Origin: Acidisphaera sp. | GTDB lineage: Bacteria > Pseudomonadota > Alphaproteobacteria > Acetobacterales > Acetobacteraceae | Direction of reading: 5' to 3' | Assembly: GCA_019240635.1 (NCBI GenBank) | Contig: JAFAYA010000040.1 | Span: 1 to 64,000 of the forward strand | Length of the DNA: 64,000 nt | Shown: positions 35,982 through 44,852 of the stretch, piece by piece | Layout of the letters: every line of letters begins with the position of its first letter | Numbering within the stretch: position 1 is the stretch's first letter | The notes under the pieces: generated by a model | Told to the model about the DNA's origin: nothing | Databases searched by the model: none | The model's input: the letters and a program-made list of their open reading frames with translations, nothing else | Translations under genes and position numbers: made by a program

Positions 35982-37766
35982 ATGATCCCCGGCGCCATCC
36001 CGCACGAAGCCGTCGCCTTCGCCATCATCGGCCTGATGCTGCTCGGCTTCATGTGGGGGCGGGTGCGCTATGACGTGATCGCCGGGATCGCGCTGCTCGC
36101 CGGCGTGCTCACCGGCGTGGTGCCGGGCGATCGCGCGTTTTCCGGCTTCAGCAACCCGGTGATCATCATCATCGCCTCCGTGCTGGTGATCAGCCGCGCC
36201 ATCGCCCTCTCCGGCATCGTCGAGAGCACGCTGAACCGGCTGATCCCCCGGCTGCCGCACGCCGGCCAGCAGATCGGCGTGCTGACCGCCTGCGTCACCG
36301 CACTCTCCGCCTTCATGAAGAATGTCGGGGCGCTCGGCATCTTTCTGCCGATCGCGGTGCGCGCCGCGCAGCGCAGCGAGCGTTCGCCGTCGTACTATCT
36401 GATGCCCCTGGCGTTCGGATCGCTGATCGGCGGCACCATCACCGAAATCGGCACCTCGCCCAACCTGCTGATCTCCGCGGTGCGCCAGCAGGTGCTCGGC
36501 CATCCCTACGCGCTGTTCGATTTCGCGCCGGTCGGCCTGCCGCTCTCCATCCTCGCCGTCGTGTTCCTGTCCTTCGGCTACCGGCTGTTGCCGGGCGGGC
36601 GGCGTGGCAGCGCCGGCGCCGCGTTCAAGATAGAGAACTACCTGACCGAGGTGCTGCTGCCCGACGACTCGCCGCTGGTGGACAAGACCGTGCGCGACCT
36701 GGAGGCGCTGGCGCAGCAGGAGGTCGCGGTGGTCGGCATCGTGCGCGACGGCGGGCGGCGCTACATCCCGAGCGGGCACTGGACGATCTTTCGCGGCGAC
36801 GTGCTGGTGTTGCGCGCCGATCCGGCGGTGCTGGGGGAGCTGGTCGAGCGCGCCAAGCTCGAACTGGTCGGCGCCACCGAACTGGCCAGGCCGGAGCAGG
36901 GCGACGAGCCGCCGCGCACCGTCGAGGCGATCGTGACCCCGGACTCCGCGCTGGTCGGCACCTCCGCCCGCCGCATGCATCTGCGCCAGCGCTACGAGGT
37001 GAACCTGCTGGCGGTGCGCCGCGCCGGACGGCAGATCGCCACACGGCTGAACCAGACGGTGTTCCAGCCCGGCGATGTCGTGGTGCTGCAGGGCTGGGAG
37101 CGCGCCGTGCCAGAAATGCTGTCGAGCCTCGGCCTGCTGCCGCTGGCGGATCGCGATCTGGCGCTCGGCCGCCGGCGCCGCCGCCTGCTGCCGCTGGCGA
37201 TCCTGGTGGGTGCGATGGCGCTGGTGGCGGCCGGCCTGGTGCGGGTGGAGGTCGGCTTCTTCGGGGCCGCCGTGCTGATGGTGCTGCTGCGCCTGCTGAG
37301 CGCGCGCGAGGCCTACGACTCCATCGACTGGCCGGTCATCGTGATGCTGTCCTGCCTGCTGCCGGTCGGCGAGGCGCTGAAGCTTACCGGCGGCACCGAC
37401 CTGATCGCGCACGGGCTGACGGCGGTGGGTGCGGCGATGCCGCCGCTGCTCGCGGTCGGCGCGGTGCTGGTGGCGGCGCTGCTGCTGACGCCGCTGATGC
37501 ACCACGCCGCGGCAGTGGTGGTGCTGGGGCCGGTCGCCGCCGACGTGGCGCGCAATCTCGGCTTCGCGATGGACCCGTTCCTGATGGCGGTGGCGCTCGG
37601 CGCCTCCTGCGACTTCCTCACGCCGATCGGCCACCAGAACAACATTCTCGTGATGGGCCCGGGCGGCTACCGGTTCGGCGACTACTGGCGGCTCGGGCTG
37701 CCGCTGTCCTGCCTGGTCGTGCTGGTCGGCACACCGCTGATCGTCCTGGTCTGGCCGCTGCACTGA
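35982..37766 (+). CDS. SLC13 family permease with TrkA-C (RCK_C) domains
   Basis: ALSAFMKNVGALGIFLPIA; TEIGTSPNLLIS; two central RCK_C-like segments (VVGIVRDGGRRYIPSGHWTIFRGDVLVL). Confidence 0.92.
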   Translation: MIPGAIPHEAVAFAIIGLMLLGFMWGRVRYDVIAGIALLAGVLTGVVPGDRAFSGFSNPVIIIIASVLVISRAIALSGIVESTLNRLIPRLPHAGQQIGVLTACVTALSAFMKNVGALGIFLPIAVRAAQRSERSPSYYLMPLAFGSLIGGTITEIGTSPNLLISAVRQQVLGHPYALFDFAPVGLPLSILAVVFLSFGYRLLPGGRRGSAGAAFKIENYLTEVLLPDDSPLVDKTVRDLEALAQQEVAVVGIVRDGGRRYIPSGHWTIFRGDVLVLRADPAVLGELVERAKLELVGATELARPEQGDEPPRTVEAIVTPDSALVGTSARRMHLRQRYEVNLLAVRRAGRQIATRLNQTVFQPGDVVVLQGWERAVPEMLSSLGLLPLADRDLALGRRRRRLLPLAILVGAMALVAAGLVRVEVGFFGAAVLMVLLRLLSAREAYDSIDWPVIVMLSCLLPVGEALKLTGGTDLIAHGLTAVGAAMPPLLAVGAVLVAALLLTPLMHHAAAVVVLGPVAADVARNLGFAMDPFLMAVALGASCDFLTPIGHQNNILVMGPGGYRFGDYWRLGLPLSCLVVLVGTPLIVLVWPLH

Positions 37767-37799
37767 CCCACGGGGCCGCCGCACTGAGCGGCCCGGGCT

Positions 37800-37937
37800 G
37801 GCCGCAGTGTGACCCAGGCCACGCGGAGACGGCCCCGTGCTGACGCAGAGTGCGCGCGGCCGGTTGCGGCCGGCCGCTTCTTCCTGGACGTTTCCTCCTC
37901 GCCTGGGCCCGGGACGACCCTCCCGGGCCCTTTTTTC
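37800..37937 (+). ncRNA. Candidate small RNA ending in an intrinsic terminator
   Basis: CGGCC/GGCCG stem, then unpaired CTTCTTCCTGGACGTTTCCTCCTC, then terminator; 5' end not determinable. Confidence 0.35.
37905..37936 (+). terminator. Rho-independent terminator
   Basis: GGGCCCGGGA-CGACCC-TCCCGGGCCC-TTTTTT, 10-bp perfect stem. Confidence 0.85.
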
Positions 37938-38023
37938 GCCGGCTTTGCCGGCGCGCCTGCCTGTGGCAGTACGGTGCCGCGTGCCCCGGCACCCAAAGGG
38001 GGGCACGGCAAGGTGGGTGAACG

Positions 38024-38875
38024 ATGAAGCATTGGCGCATCGACGAGGTGGCCTGGGACCGGTTCGACCCCGCGAAGGTCGACCCGGAGACGGTGCCGCT
38101 GGTCAAGGCGGCGGCCATGGTCGAGCGCAACGGCACCGACTATGCGGTCTATCTCAACAACATCTTCCACGACGACCCCGCCTTCAGCCAGGCCGCCGAT
38201 TACTGGGCGACCGAGGAGGTGCAGCACGGGGATGCGCTCGGCAAATGGGCGATGCTGGCCGATCCCGGTTGGGACTATGCGGCGGCGTTCACCCGCTACA
38301 AGGCCGGCTACAAGCTGCCGCTCGACGCCACCGCCTCGATCCGCGGCTCACGCACCGGCGAGCTGATCGCCCGCTGCATGGTGGAGACCGGCACGTCCAG
38401 CTACTACACCGCACTCGGCGAGGCGACGGCGGAGCCGGTGCTGCAGCAGGTATGCAAGCTGATCGCGGCCGACGAGTACCGGCATTTCAAGCTGTTCTAC
38501 GACCACATGCGCCGCTATCTGGCGCGCGAGCGCATCGGCGTGCTGCGGCGGCTGCGCATTGCGCTCGGCCGGATCACCGAGAGCGAGGACGACGAGCTGG
38601 CCTATGCGTTCCACTGCGGCAACGAGCCGGAGGGGGTCGCGTACGATCACGCGCGCTGCATCGCCGCGTATATGGCGCGGGCGATGGGCTGCTACAAATT
38701 CCGGCACGTCGAGCGCGGCATGGGGATGATTCTAAAAGCGGTGGGATTGCCGCCGCGCGGGCGGCTGTCGGATGCGTCGGCGCGTTTTGCGTGGCGGATG
38801 ATGCAGCGCCGGCGTCGGCGGTTCGCGGGGGAGGCGGTGCCGGCTGGCGCACCGGAGCTCGCGAGGGCGGCCTGA
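38024..38875 (+). CDS. Ferritin-like di-iron domain protein
   Basis: TEEVQHGDALGKW and ADEYRHFKLFYDHM di-iron ExxH-type motifs in a helical protein. Confidence 0.7.
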   Translation: MKHWRIDEVAWDRFDPAKVDPETVPLVKAAAMVERNGTDYAVYLNNIFHDDPAFSQAADYWATEEVQHGDALGKWAMLADPGWDYAAAFTRYKAGYKLPLDATASIRGSRTGELIARCMVETGTSSYYTALGEATAEPVLQQVCKLIAADEYRHFKLFYDHMRRYLARERIGVLRRLRIALGRITESEDDELAYAFHCGNEPEGVAYDHARCIAAYMARAMGCYKFRHVERGMGMILKAVGLPPRGRLSDASARFAWRMMQRRRRRFAGEAVPAGAPELARAA

Positions 38876-38960
38876 CATACGTCGGCGCGGGGGCTCTTTG
38901 TCCGGACGCATTGACGAGTGTCAGCTTGCGGCGCGGGTCTAATATGGTCGCTCAGCGCGG

Positions 38961-40554
38961 ATGATGCGAGAAGCGACGGTGCTCAGGCGAATCCGGAAGT
39001 GTTTCCTCTCAAGCTCAGTGTTGAGCGCTATGCTGGCGGCTGCTCACGTCGGGCCTGCGCGCGCACAAACCGCGGATCAATCACCCTGGCCGACGAAAGA
39101 ATGGCTGACATCCACGCCGGAAGAGCAAGGCATGGATTCGGCGGCTCTGGCCAGGCTCGTCGCCTATGGGACAGGCCACGACTTCGACAGCCTCCTCGTC
39201 GTGCGCCATGGGCGGATCGTCACCGAGGCGTATTACGCGCCCTACACGGGGGACCTGCAGCACGAAATCTTCTCTTCGACGAAAACGGTCATCGGCACGC
39301 TTGTTGGGATGGTCTGGAAAGACGGATCGCTCGATCGCCTCGACCATCCCGTGCTGGATTTTTTCGCCGACCGCCACGTCGCGAATGTCGATGACCGAAA
39401 GAAAGCGATCACGGTCCAGAACCTGTTGGACATGACGTCCGGGCTCGATTGGAAGCAGGGTTTGACGGCGAAGAGGAGATAACGCTGAACGAAATGTACC
39501 GTAGCTCGAATTGGACGCAATTCATTCTCGATCGTCCGATGGCCCATGCGCCGGGAGACATTTCAACTACAGCAACGGAGAACCGGATCTCGTTTCCGCG
39601 ATCATCACCAAGCTGACCGGCAAGCTTGCCGAAGACTATGCGCGGGAAAAGCTGTTTGAGCCGTTGGGCATCACCGATTGGCACTGGGAGCGCGAACCCG
39701 AAGGTCTCTCAATCGGCGACGGGATGTTGACCCTGCTGCCGCGCGACATGGCGAAGATCGGCTATTTGTATTTGCGCCATGGACAATGGGAGGGAAAGCA
39801 ACTCCTTCCGCCCGGCTGGGCGGACGTCTTGAGTCACTCGCTCGTGACTATGCACGCGTCATATGACCCCAATCAGAGCTACTCGAACTTTATGTGGGTA
39901 TTCCCTGACAAGCACGTTTTCATGGCGACTGGCCTGCATGGCCAGTTGATCTCGGTGTTTCCCGACCTTGACGTGGTGGCGGTGACCACTGCCCGGGAGT
40001 ATGTCCGCTTCAGCACCCTGATCGGCCGCGTTACCGCGGCGGTCAAATCCGCCTCGGCGCTCCCGCCCGACCCGAACGCGGCCGAACTGCTGGCGAATGC
40101 GATCAAGGATGCCGCGATCGAAAGGCCAACTGCCGTCGGTCCGACCCCCGAGCTTGCTTCCGCCATCTCGGGCAGGACCTACAAGTTTCCGGACAACGAT
40201 CTCGGGTTGAAGTCACTGACCTTGTTTTTGACCGGCCCCAATCCGCACCTTGAATACGAGTTGTCTTTGAAAAATCCGCCCCATTCCTCGGCCATCTATG
40301 ACGCACCGATCGGACTCGATGGGCTCTTTCGCAAAGGCTCGCCAACGCTCGTTGGTATCAACCCCGGCCACATTCCGGCCCTCAAAGGAACGTGGCTGAA
40401 CGGGCAGACATTCGAAATCGACTCGGAAGGTCTGGGACAGGGCCGAAAGACCAGATATCGGTTCTCATTTGACGGCGCGAAGCTCCATTTTCACCTCACG
40501 GCAGAGCAAGCCCAGGACATGTCGCTCGATGGCGAACAGGGCGATTTACGGTGA
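38961..40554 (+). pseudogene. Serine hydrolase (class C beta-lactamase family) interrupted by two -1 frameshifts
   Basis: Frame 1 to ...SSTK...GLDWKQGLT; middle frame GEEITLNEMYRSSNWTQFILDRPMAHAPG; third frame RHFNYSNGEPDLVSAII... Confidence 0.8.
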
Positions 40555-40764
40555 AGAACCTGGCGCTTGAGTGACGCCGGACGATGGCCCAGGTGCGAAA
40601 CACGGCGCCGAGCGTTTCGCAGCGAACCCCTTCATCTCGGCCATTTTTGAAGCGGACAGTGCATTCGCGGGTCGCCGCTGCTCGCCTTCGCTGTCCCGGA
40701 ATCGTCTTGCGACGATGATTCGGCGCGGCAAATCGGAGCAGTTGCGAACCTCGGCGTCGGGCTC

Positions 40765-42240
40765 CTACAAGGGGCTGGACGATCTCGGGCGATTATTTCC
40801 CTGCGCCGCGAGAACTCGCCCTGGAGGGCGCTCCTGCAGCTGTCGCCAGATCGCGGCGTCGCGATTGTAGAAATCCGGGCGGAATTGCAACGACCCGTCG
40901 GTATCGACGAACGCGGTCTGGTAGACCACGAACACCGGCACCGGGGTCGGCAGATCGTTTCGGGTGGTGCTGCCCGCCGAGATCCCTTGGTTGATCGCGT
41001 CGATTGATTGCTCCATCAGCAGGGCGGCAAAGTCACGCGGGTCCTGCACCCGGATGCAGCCATGGCTGATGCGGCGGTTGTCGCGGCTGAAGATGATCTT
41101 GTCCGGGGTGTCGTGCAGGTAGACGTCGAAGCGGTTTGGCATGTCGATCATGATAAGCCCGAGTCCGGCGTCGGGTCCCGGCAGCTGCTCGACCTCGCCG
41201 TTGGCCAGCAAAACCATCTTGTTCCGCGTGAGATAATCGGGGTCGTGGCTGAGCTTCGGCAGGATCTCCGCGGAGGCGATGTCGGCCGGGACGACCCAGG
41301 GCGGGTTGTAAAAAATGGCGTCGATCGTGGCGCGAAATTCCGGGCTTTGATTGCGCTCGACATCTTCGCCGACGACGACCCGCGTCGAGAAAACCGGCTG
41401 ACCGGCGCGATACAGGACCAGTCGTTCGTCGGCGGCGTTGACCCAGGCCCGGTCCGCCGGCAGCCGCCGCGGTAGCCAGCGCTGGCGTTCAAGGTTCACC
41501 TCGATCGTGCGCACGCGGTTCGCGGAGGCCGCGTTGCTCGCCGGGGCGCCTGAGCGATCCCGCTGCAAGGCCTGACGCAGCGCCCGGTAGGTCGGCGTCG
41601 TCGGCGCGAGCGCCTCGATCACCGCTGCTGGATCGGGACTGTCAATCGCCTCGTCGAGCACGGCCGCCACATCGATCGGCTCGGGCGCCAGGCTCTCGTC
41701 ATCTCTTCGGCGCTCGACCGGCACGGCACCGCGGGCCAGCGCGTCGGCATACGACAGGAAGGCGTCAGACAGTAACAATTCGCGCTCGAGCGGCGACGAT
41801 GTCGCTCCGTGCCGAAGCAGGGTCGCGTGAAACAGCTCGGGGTCGAGACCTTGGCCGCCGGCGCGCAGTACGGCATCCCCCAGCGAATCCGCCTCTGCTT
41901 GCCGTGTGGTCCAGACCGGCTCGAAGCCATGCCGCGCGTAGAAGCGTCCCAGCAGCCCGACATTCAGGTGTTCACCCCCGACGACCAGCTCGGGCGCGCC
42001 GTCGACCAGGTTGCGTAGGTCCGAATCGGCTTGCGGCGCCAGCCCAAAGACCGGTTCGGGCATCGGATCCCCGTCGCATGCAGCCAACGCAAAAGCTGCG
42101 GCGAGAGCCATTGTTCCGCCTGCCACGGTGGCGCGTCGGGACACTCGAGCCCGAGCGACCGTCAATGGTTCTTGGCGACTCAAACCGTCCTTGCGCCACG
42201 GCGCCCGCACTGCCCCACCCCCCGACCTCTGCCGACCCAA
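40765..42240 (-). CDS. L,D-transpeptidase (YcbB/ErfK-like), lipoprotein signal
   Basis: AFALAACDGD lipobox; ISHGCIRVQDPRDFA catalytic motif; FYNPPWVVPADIASAEILPKL. Confidence 0.93.
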   Translation of the reverse strand: MGRQRSGGGAVRAPWRKDGLSRQEPLTVARARVSRRATVAGGTMALAAAFALAACDGDPMPEPVFGLAPQADSDLRNLVDGAPELVVGGEHLNVGLLGRFYARHGFEPVWTTRQAEADSLGDAVLRAGGQGLDPELFHATLLRHGATSSPLERELLLSDAFLSYADALARGAVPVERRRDDESLAPEPIDVAAVLDEAIDSPDPAAVIEALAPTTPTYRALRQALQRDRSGAPASNAASANRVRTIEVNLERQRWLPRRLPADRAWVNAADERLVLYRAGQPVFSTRVVVGEDVERNQSPEFRATIDAIFYNPPWVVPADIASAEILPKLSHDPDYLTRNKMVLLANGEVEQLPGPDAGLGLIMIDMPNRFDVYLHDTPDKIIFSRDNRRISHGCIRVQDPRDFAALLMEQSIDAINQGISAGSTTRNDLPTPVPVFVVYQTAFVDTDGSLQFRPDFYNRDAAIWRQLQERPPGRVLAAQGNNRPRSSSPL

Positions 42241-42320
42241 CGCGACGGAAGTTTGACTCTTTGTTGAGAATCGCGGTTAGCATCTACCTTGTCTACGAGC
42301 ATCTCATTAAGGAGGAGCGG

Positions 42321-42518
42321 ATGATCACCGTTTCAGAAACAGCGGCCCGTCACAGGTTGCTCCGTGGCGTGGCGATGGTTGCCGTCGTGGTTCCCATGGC
42401 GCTTCTCGCGGCGTGTGCTCAGCAGCCGCCTCCACCGCCGGCGCCGACGCCGGTCGAGGTTGCTCCGCCGCCGGCCCCGCCTCCGGCTCCGGCTCCGGTT
42501 CCGCCGGCTCGAGGCTAG
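42321..42518 (+). CDS. Small proline-rich lipoprotein (65 aa)
   Basis: MITVSETAARHRLLRGVAMVAVVVPMALLAACAQQPPPPPAPTPVEVAPPPAPPPAPAPVPPARG; GGAGGA RBS. Confidence 0.7.
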   Translation: MITVSETAARHRLLRGVAMVAVVVPMALLAACAQQPPPPPAPTPVEVAPPPAPPPAPAPVPPARG

Positions 42519-42640
42519 TGGTCCCTCACCTGACGCTTGGCTCCCAAGCGTCAGGTGAATCGGCCTGCCAACAAGGAACTGGTGGAGAGAATCTGACGGG
42601 ACGAACCGTCAGATTCTCTCCACCAGTTGTCCGACAAGGC
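42515..42640. repeat. CTAGTGGT-type intergenic hairpin element (copy B)
   Basis: 15-bp perfect stem TCACCTGACGCTTGG-CTC-CCAAGCGTCAGGTGA and 23-bp perfect stem AACTGGTGGAGAGAATCTGACGG-GACGAA-CCGTCAGATTCTCTCCACCAGTT. Confidence 0.8.
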
Positions 42641-42950
42641 TTTGCAGGGCTTCTGCCACGCGAGTGGAGAGGTGCGCAATAAGCCGGGTGCTGCACAGCT
42701 GCCCCACGATCCGTAGGGCGCGGACTCATCGCGGCCAATCTGTGACGGCGGCGGCGAGGCAATGCTCGCGAGGCAGTTGCGGGCAGTTCAGCCCATTCGC
42801 GAGGGCCCGCGCCTGTCCGCGACCCTCGTGGACCTCACCATCGCGATGCAACGCGCTTTGCGCGCCGAAGATTCAACCTGAACCCAGTGTCGCGACTCCG
42901 CCGTTTACGGGGGATTGGTTTCCTGTAACAATCCGCCGCGGAGGAAGCGC

Positions 42951-43187
42951 ATGTCGCACGGGGGCAGTGTCGGGCCGGTCGGAGGGGCACGCCATAGCGC
43001 GCACTGGATTCGCCTGATCCTGCTGCTGCCGTTTCTCGCGATGGCCTGGGTGCCCAGCTACAACGCGGTGGAGCCGAGGCTCGCGGGCGTGCCGTTCTTC
43101 TATTGGTACCAGATCTTGTGGATCCTGCTCGCCGCGCTGCTGGTCGCCATCGTCTATCGCGTCGAGCACCGATCGGCGGAAGCCTGA
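42951..43187 (+). CDS. DUF3311 family small membrane protein
   Basis: Precedes sodium:solute symporter; LILLLPFLAMAWVPSYNAVEPRLAGVPFFYWYQILWI. Confidence 0.88.
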   Translation: MSHGGSVGPVGGARHSAHWIRLILLLPFLAMAWVPSYNAVEPRLAGVPFFYWYQILWILLAALLVAIVYRVEHRSAEA

Positions 43188-43197
43188 GCGCCGACCC

Positions 43198-44727
43198 ATG
43201 AACTGGACCGCGACGATCGTCTTCGTGGCGCTGTTCGGCCTGGTGACGGCGCTCGGCTTCTTCGCCGCCCAGTGGCGGCGCGGCGATCTCGGCCTGCTGC
43301 ACGAATGGGGGCTCGGTGGGCACCGCTTCGGCACCTTCGTCACCTGGTTCCTGCTGGGGGGCGATCTCTATACCGCCTACACTTTCGTCGCCGTGCCAGC
43401 GCTGATCTACGGGGCGGGGGCGCTTGGCTTCTTCGCCGTGCCGTACACGGTGGTGATCTACCCGATCCTCTATGTGGTGTTTCCCCGCCTGTGGCTCGTC
43501 GCGCACCGGCATGGCTACGTTACGGTCTCCGACTTCATCCGCGGCCGATTCGGCAACCGCTGGCTGGCGCTCGCCGTGGCGGTGACCGGGCTGGTCGCCA
43601 CCATGCCCTATATCGCGCTGCAGCTCGTCGGCATCACTGTCGTCATCGGCGCGCTCGGCTTCCCCGGCACGGGGCTCGCCGGCGACCTGCCGCTGATCAT
43701 CGCCTTCGTGATCCTGGCGGCTTTCACCTACACCAGCGGCCTGCGCGCGCCGGCGCTGATCGCGGTCGTCAAGGACCTGCTGATCTATCTCACGGTGTTC
43801 GCGGCCGTCATCGCCGTGCCGATGCAGCTCGGCGGGTTCGGCGCGATCTTTGCAAAAATCCCGGCGGCCAAGCTGACCCTGCCGGTGCCCCCGCCCGGCA
43901 CGATGGGCCTCTATAGCGGCTACGCGACGCTCGCCATCGGCTCGGCGTTCGCGCTGTTCCTTTACCCGCACTCGATCACCGGCATCCTCAGCTCGAGCAG
44001 CGCGGGCGTCATCCGGCGCAACGCGGCGATCCTGCCGGCCTATTCGCTGATGCTCGGCCTGCTGGCGCTGCTCGGCTTCATGGCGCTGGCGCTGGGGGTC
44101 GGGCAGCTGGCGGAATACGCCGACGGGTTCAAGCGCTACGGCCCGAACTTCGCCGTGCCCGCGCTGATCCTGGCGATCTTCCCGTCCTGGTTCGCTGGCG
44201 TCGCCTTCGCCGCCGTCGCCATCGGCGCGCTGGTGCCGGCGGCGATCATGTCGATCGCCACGGCCAACCTGTTCACCCGCAACATCTGGCGGGAGTTCCT
44301 GAACCCGGCCTGCACCGACGCCGAGGAGGCGGGCATCGCGAAGATCGCGTCGCTGGTGGTGAAGGTGGGCGCGCTGTTCTTCATCATCTTCCTGCCCCAG
44401 CAATACGCAATCCAGCTGCAGCTGCTCGGCGGCATCTGGATCATCCAGACCGCGCCTTCGGTGATGCTCGGCCTCTATACGCGCTTCTTCAATTCGTGGG
44501 CGCTGTTGCTGGGCTGGGTCGCGGGCATCGTCTCCGGCACCTGGATGGCGGCAACGCTGGCGTTCCGCGGCGCCATCTTCCCGCTGCACCTGTTCGGCCT
44601 GACCGTGCCCGGCTACGCGGCACTCTATTCGGTGCTGATCAACCTCTTGGTGGCGGCGGCGCTGTCGCTGGCGTTCAACGCGGTCGGGTCCGACCGCGAC
44701 GTGACCTTGAACGAGGACTACGCCTGA
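43198..44727 (+). CDS. Sodium:solute symporter (MctP-type monocarboxylate permease)
   Basis: LHEWGLGGHRFGTFVTWFLLGGDLYTAYTFVAVPALIYG..., SSS family pattern with DUF3311 partner. Confidence 0.92.
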   Translation: MNWTATIVFVALFGLVTALGFFAAQWRRGDLGLLHEWGLGGHRFGTFVTWFLLGGDLYTAYTFVAVPALIYGAGALGFFAVPYTVVIYPILYVVFPRLWLVAHRHGYVTVSDFIRGRFGNRWLALAVAVTGLVATMPYIALQLVGITVVIGALGFPGTGLAGDLPLIIAFVILAAFTYTSGLRAPALIAVVKDLLIYLTVFAAVIAVPMQLGGFGAIFAKIPAAKLTLPVPPPGTMGLYSGYATLAIGSAFALFLYPHSITGILSSSSAGVIRRNAAILPAYSLMLGLLALLGFMALALGVGQLAEYADGFKRYGPNFAVPALILAIFPSWFAGVAFAAVAIGALVPAAIMSIATANLFTRNIWREFLNPACTDAEEAGIAKIASLVVKVGALFFIIFLPQQYAIQLQLLGGIWIIQTAPSVMLGLYTRFFNSWALLLGWVAGIVSGTWMAATLAFRGAIFPLHLFGLTVPGYAALYSVLINLLVAAALSLAFNAVGSDRDVTLNEDYA

Positions 44728-44852
44728 GCCGCTGCCGGCTCGACAGGAACGTCAGCCCCCCGCGGGACGCAGGCGGATTTCCGCGGCACGATCGCCTGTT
44801 CCGCCGGCGGGTGGCCCGTGAGCGGGCTGCAATTCTGGTTCAGTCGCGTGAT

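Noticed and set aside
42580-42640. Small ORFs giving GGENLT.R.VRFSPPV on both strands
   Set aside because: Similarity between strands is a by-product of the 23-bp inverted repeat, not evidence of coding.
42700-42745. GTAGGGCGCGGACTCATCG, resembling an IS-end fragment
   Set aside because: Short, without a matching inverted end or a transposase remnant; too weak to claim.
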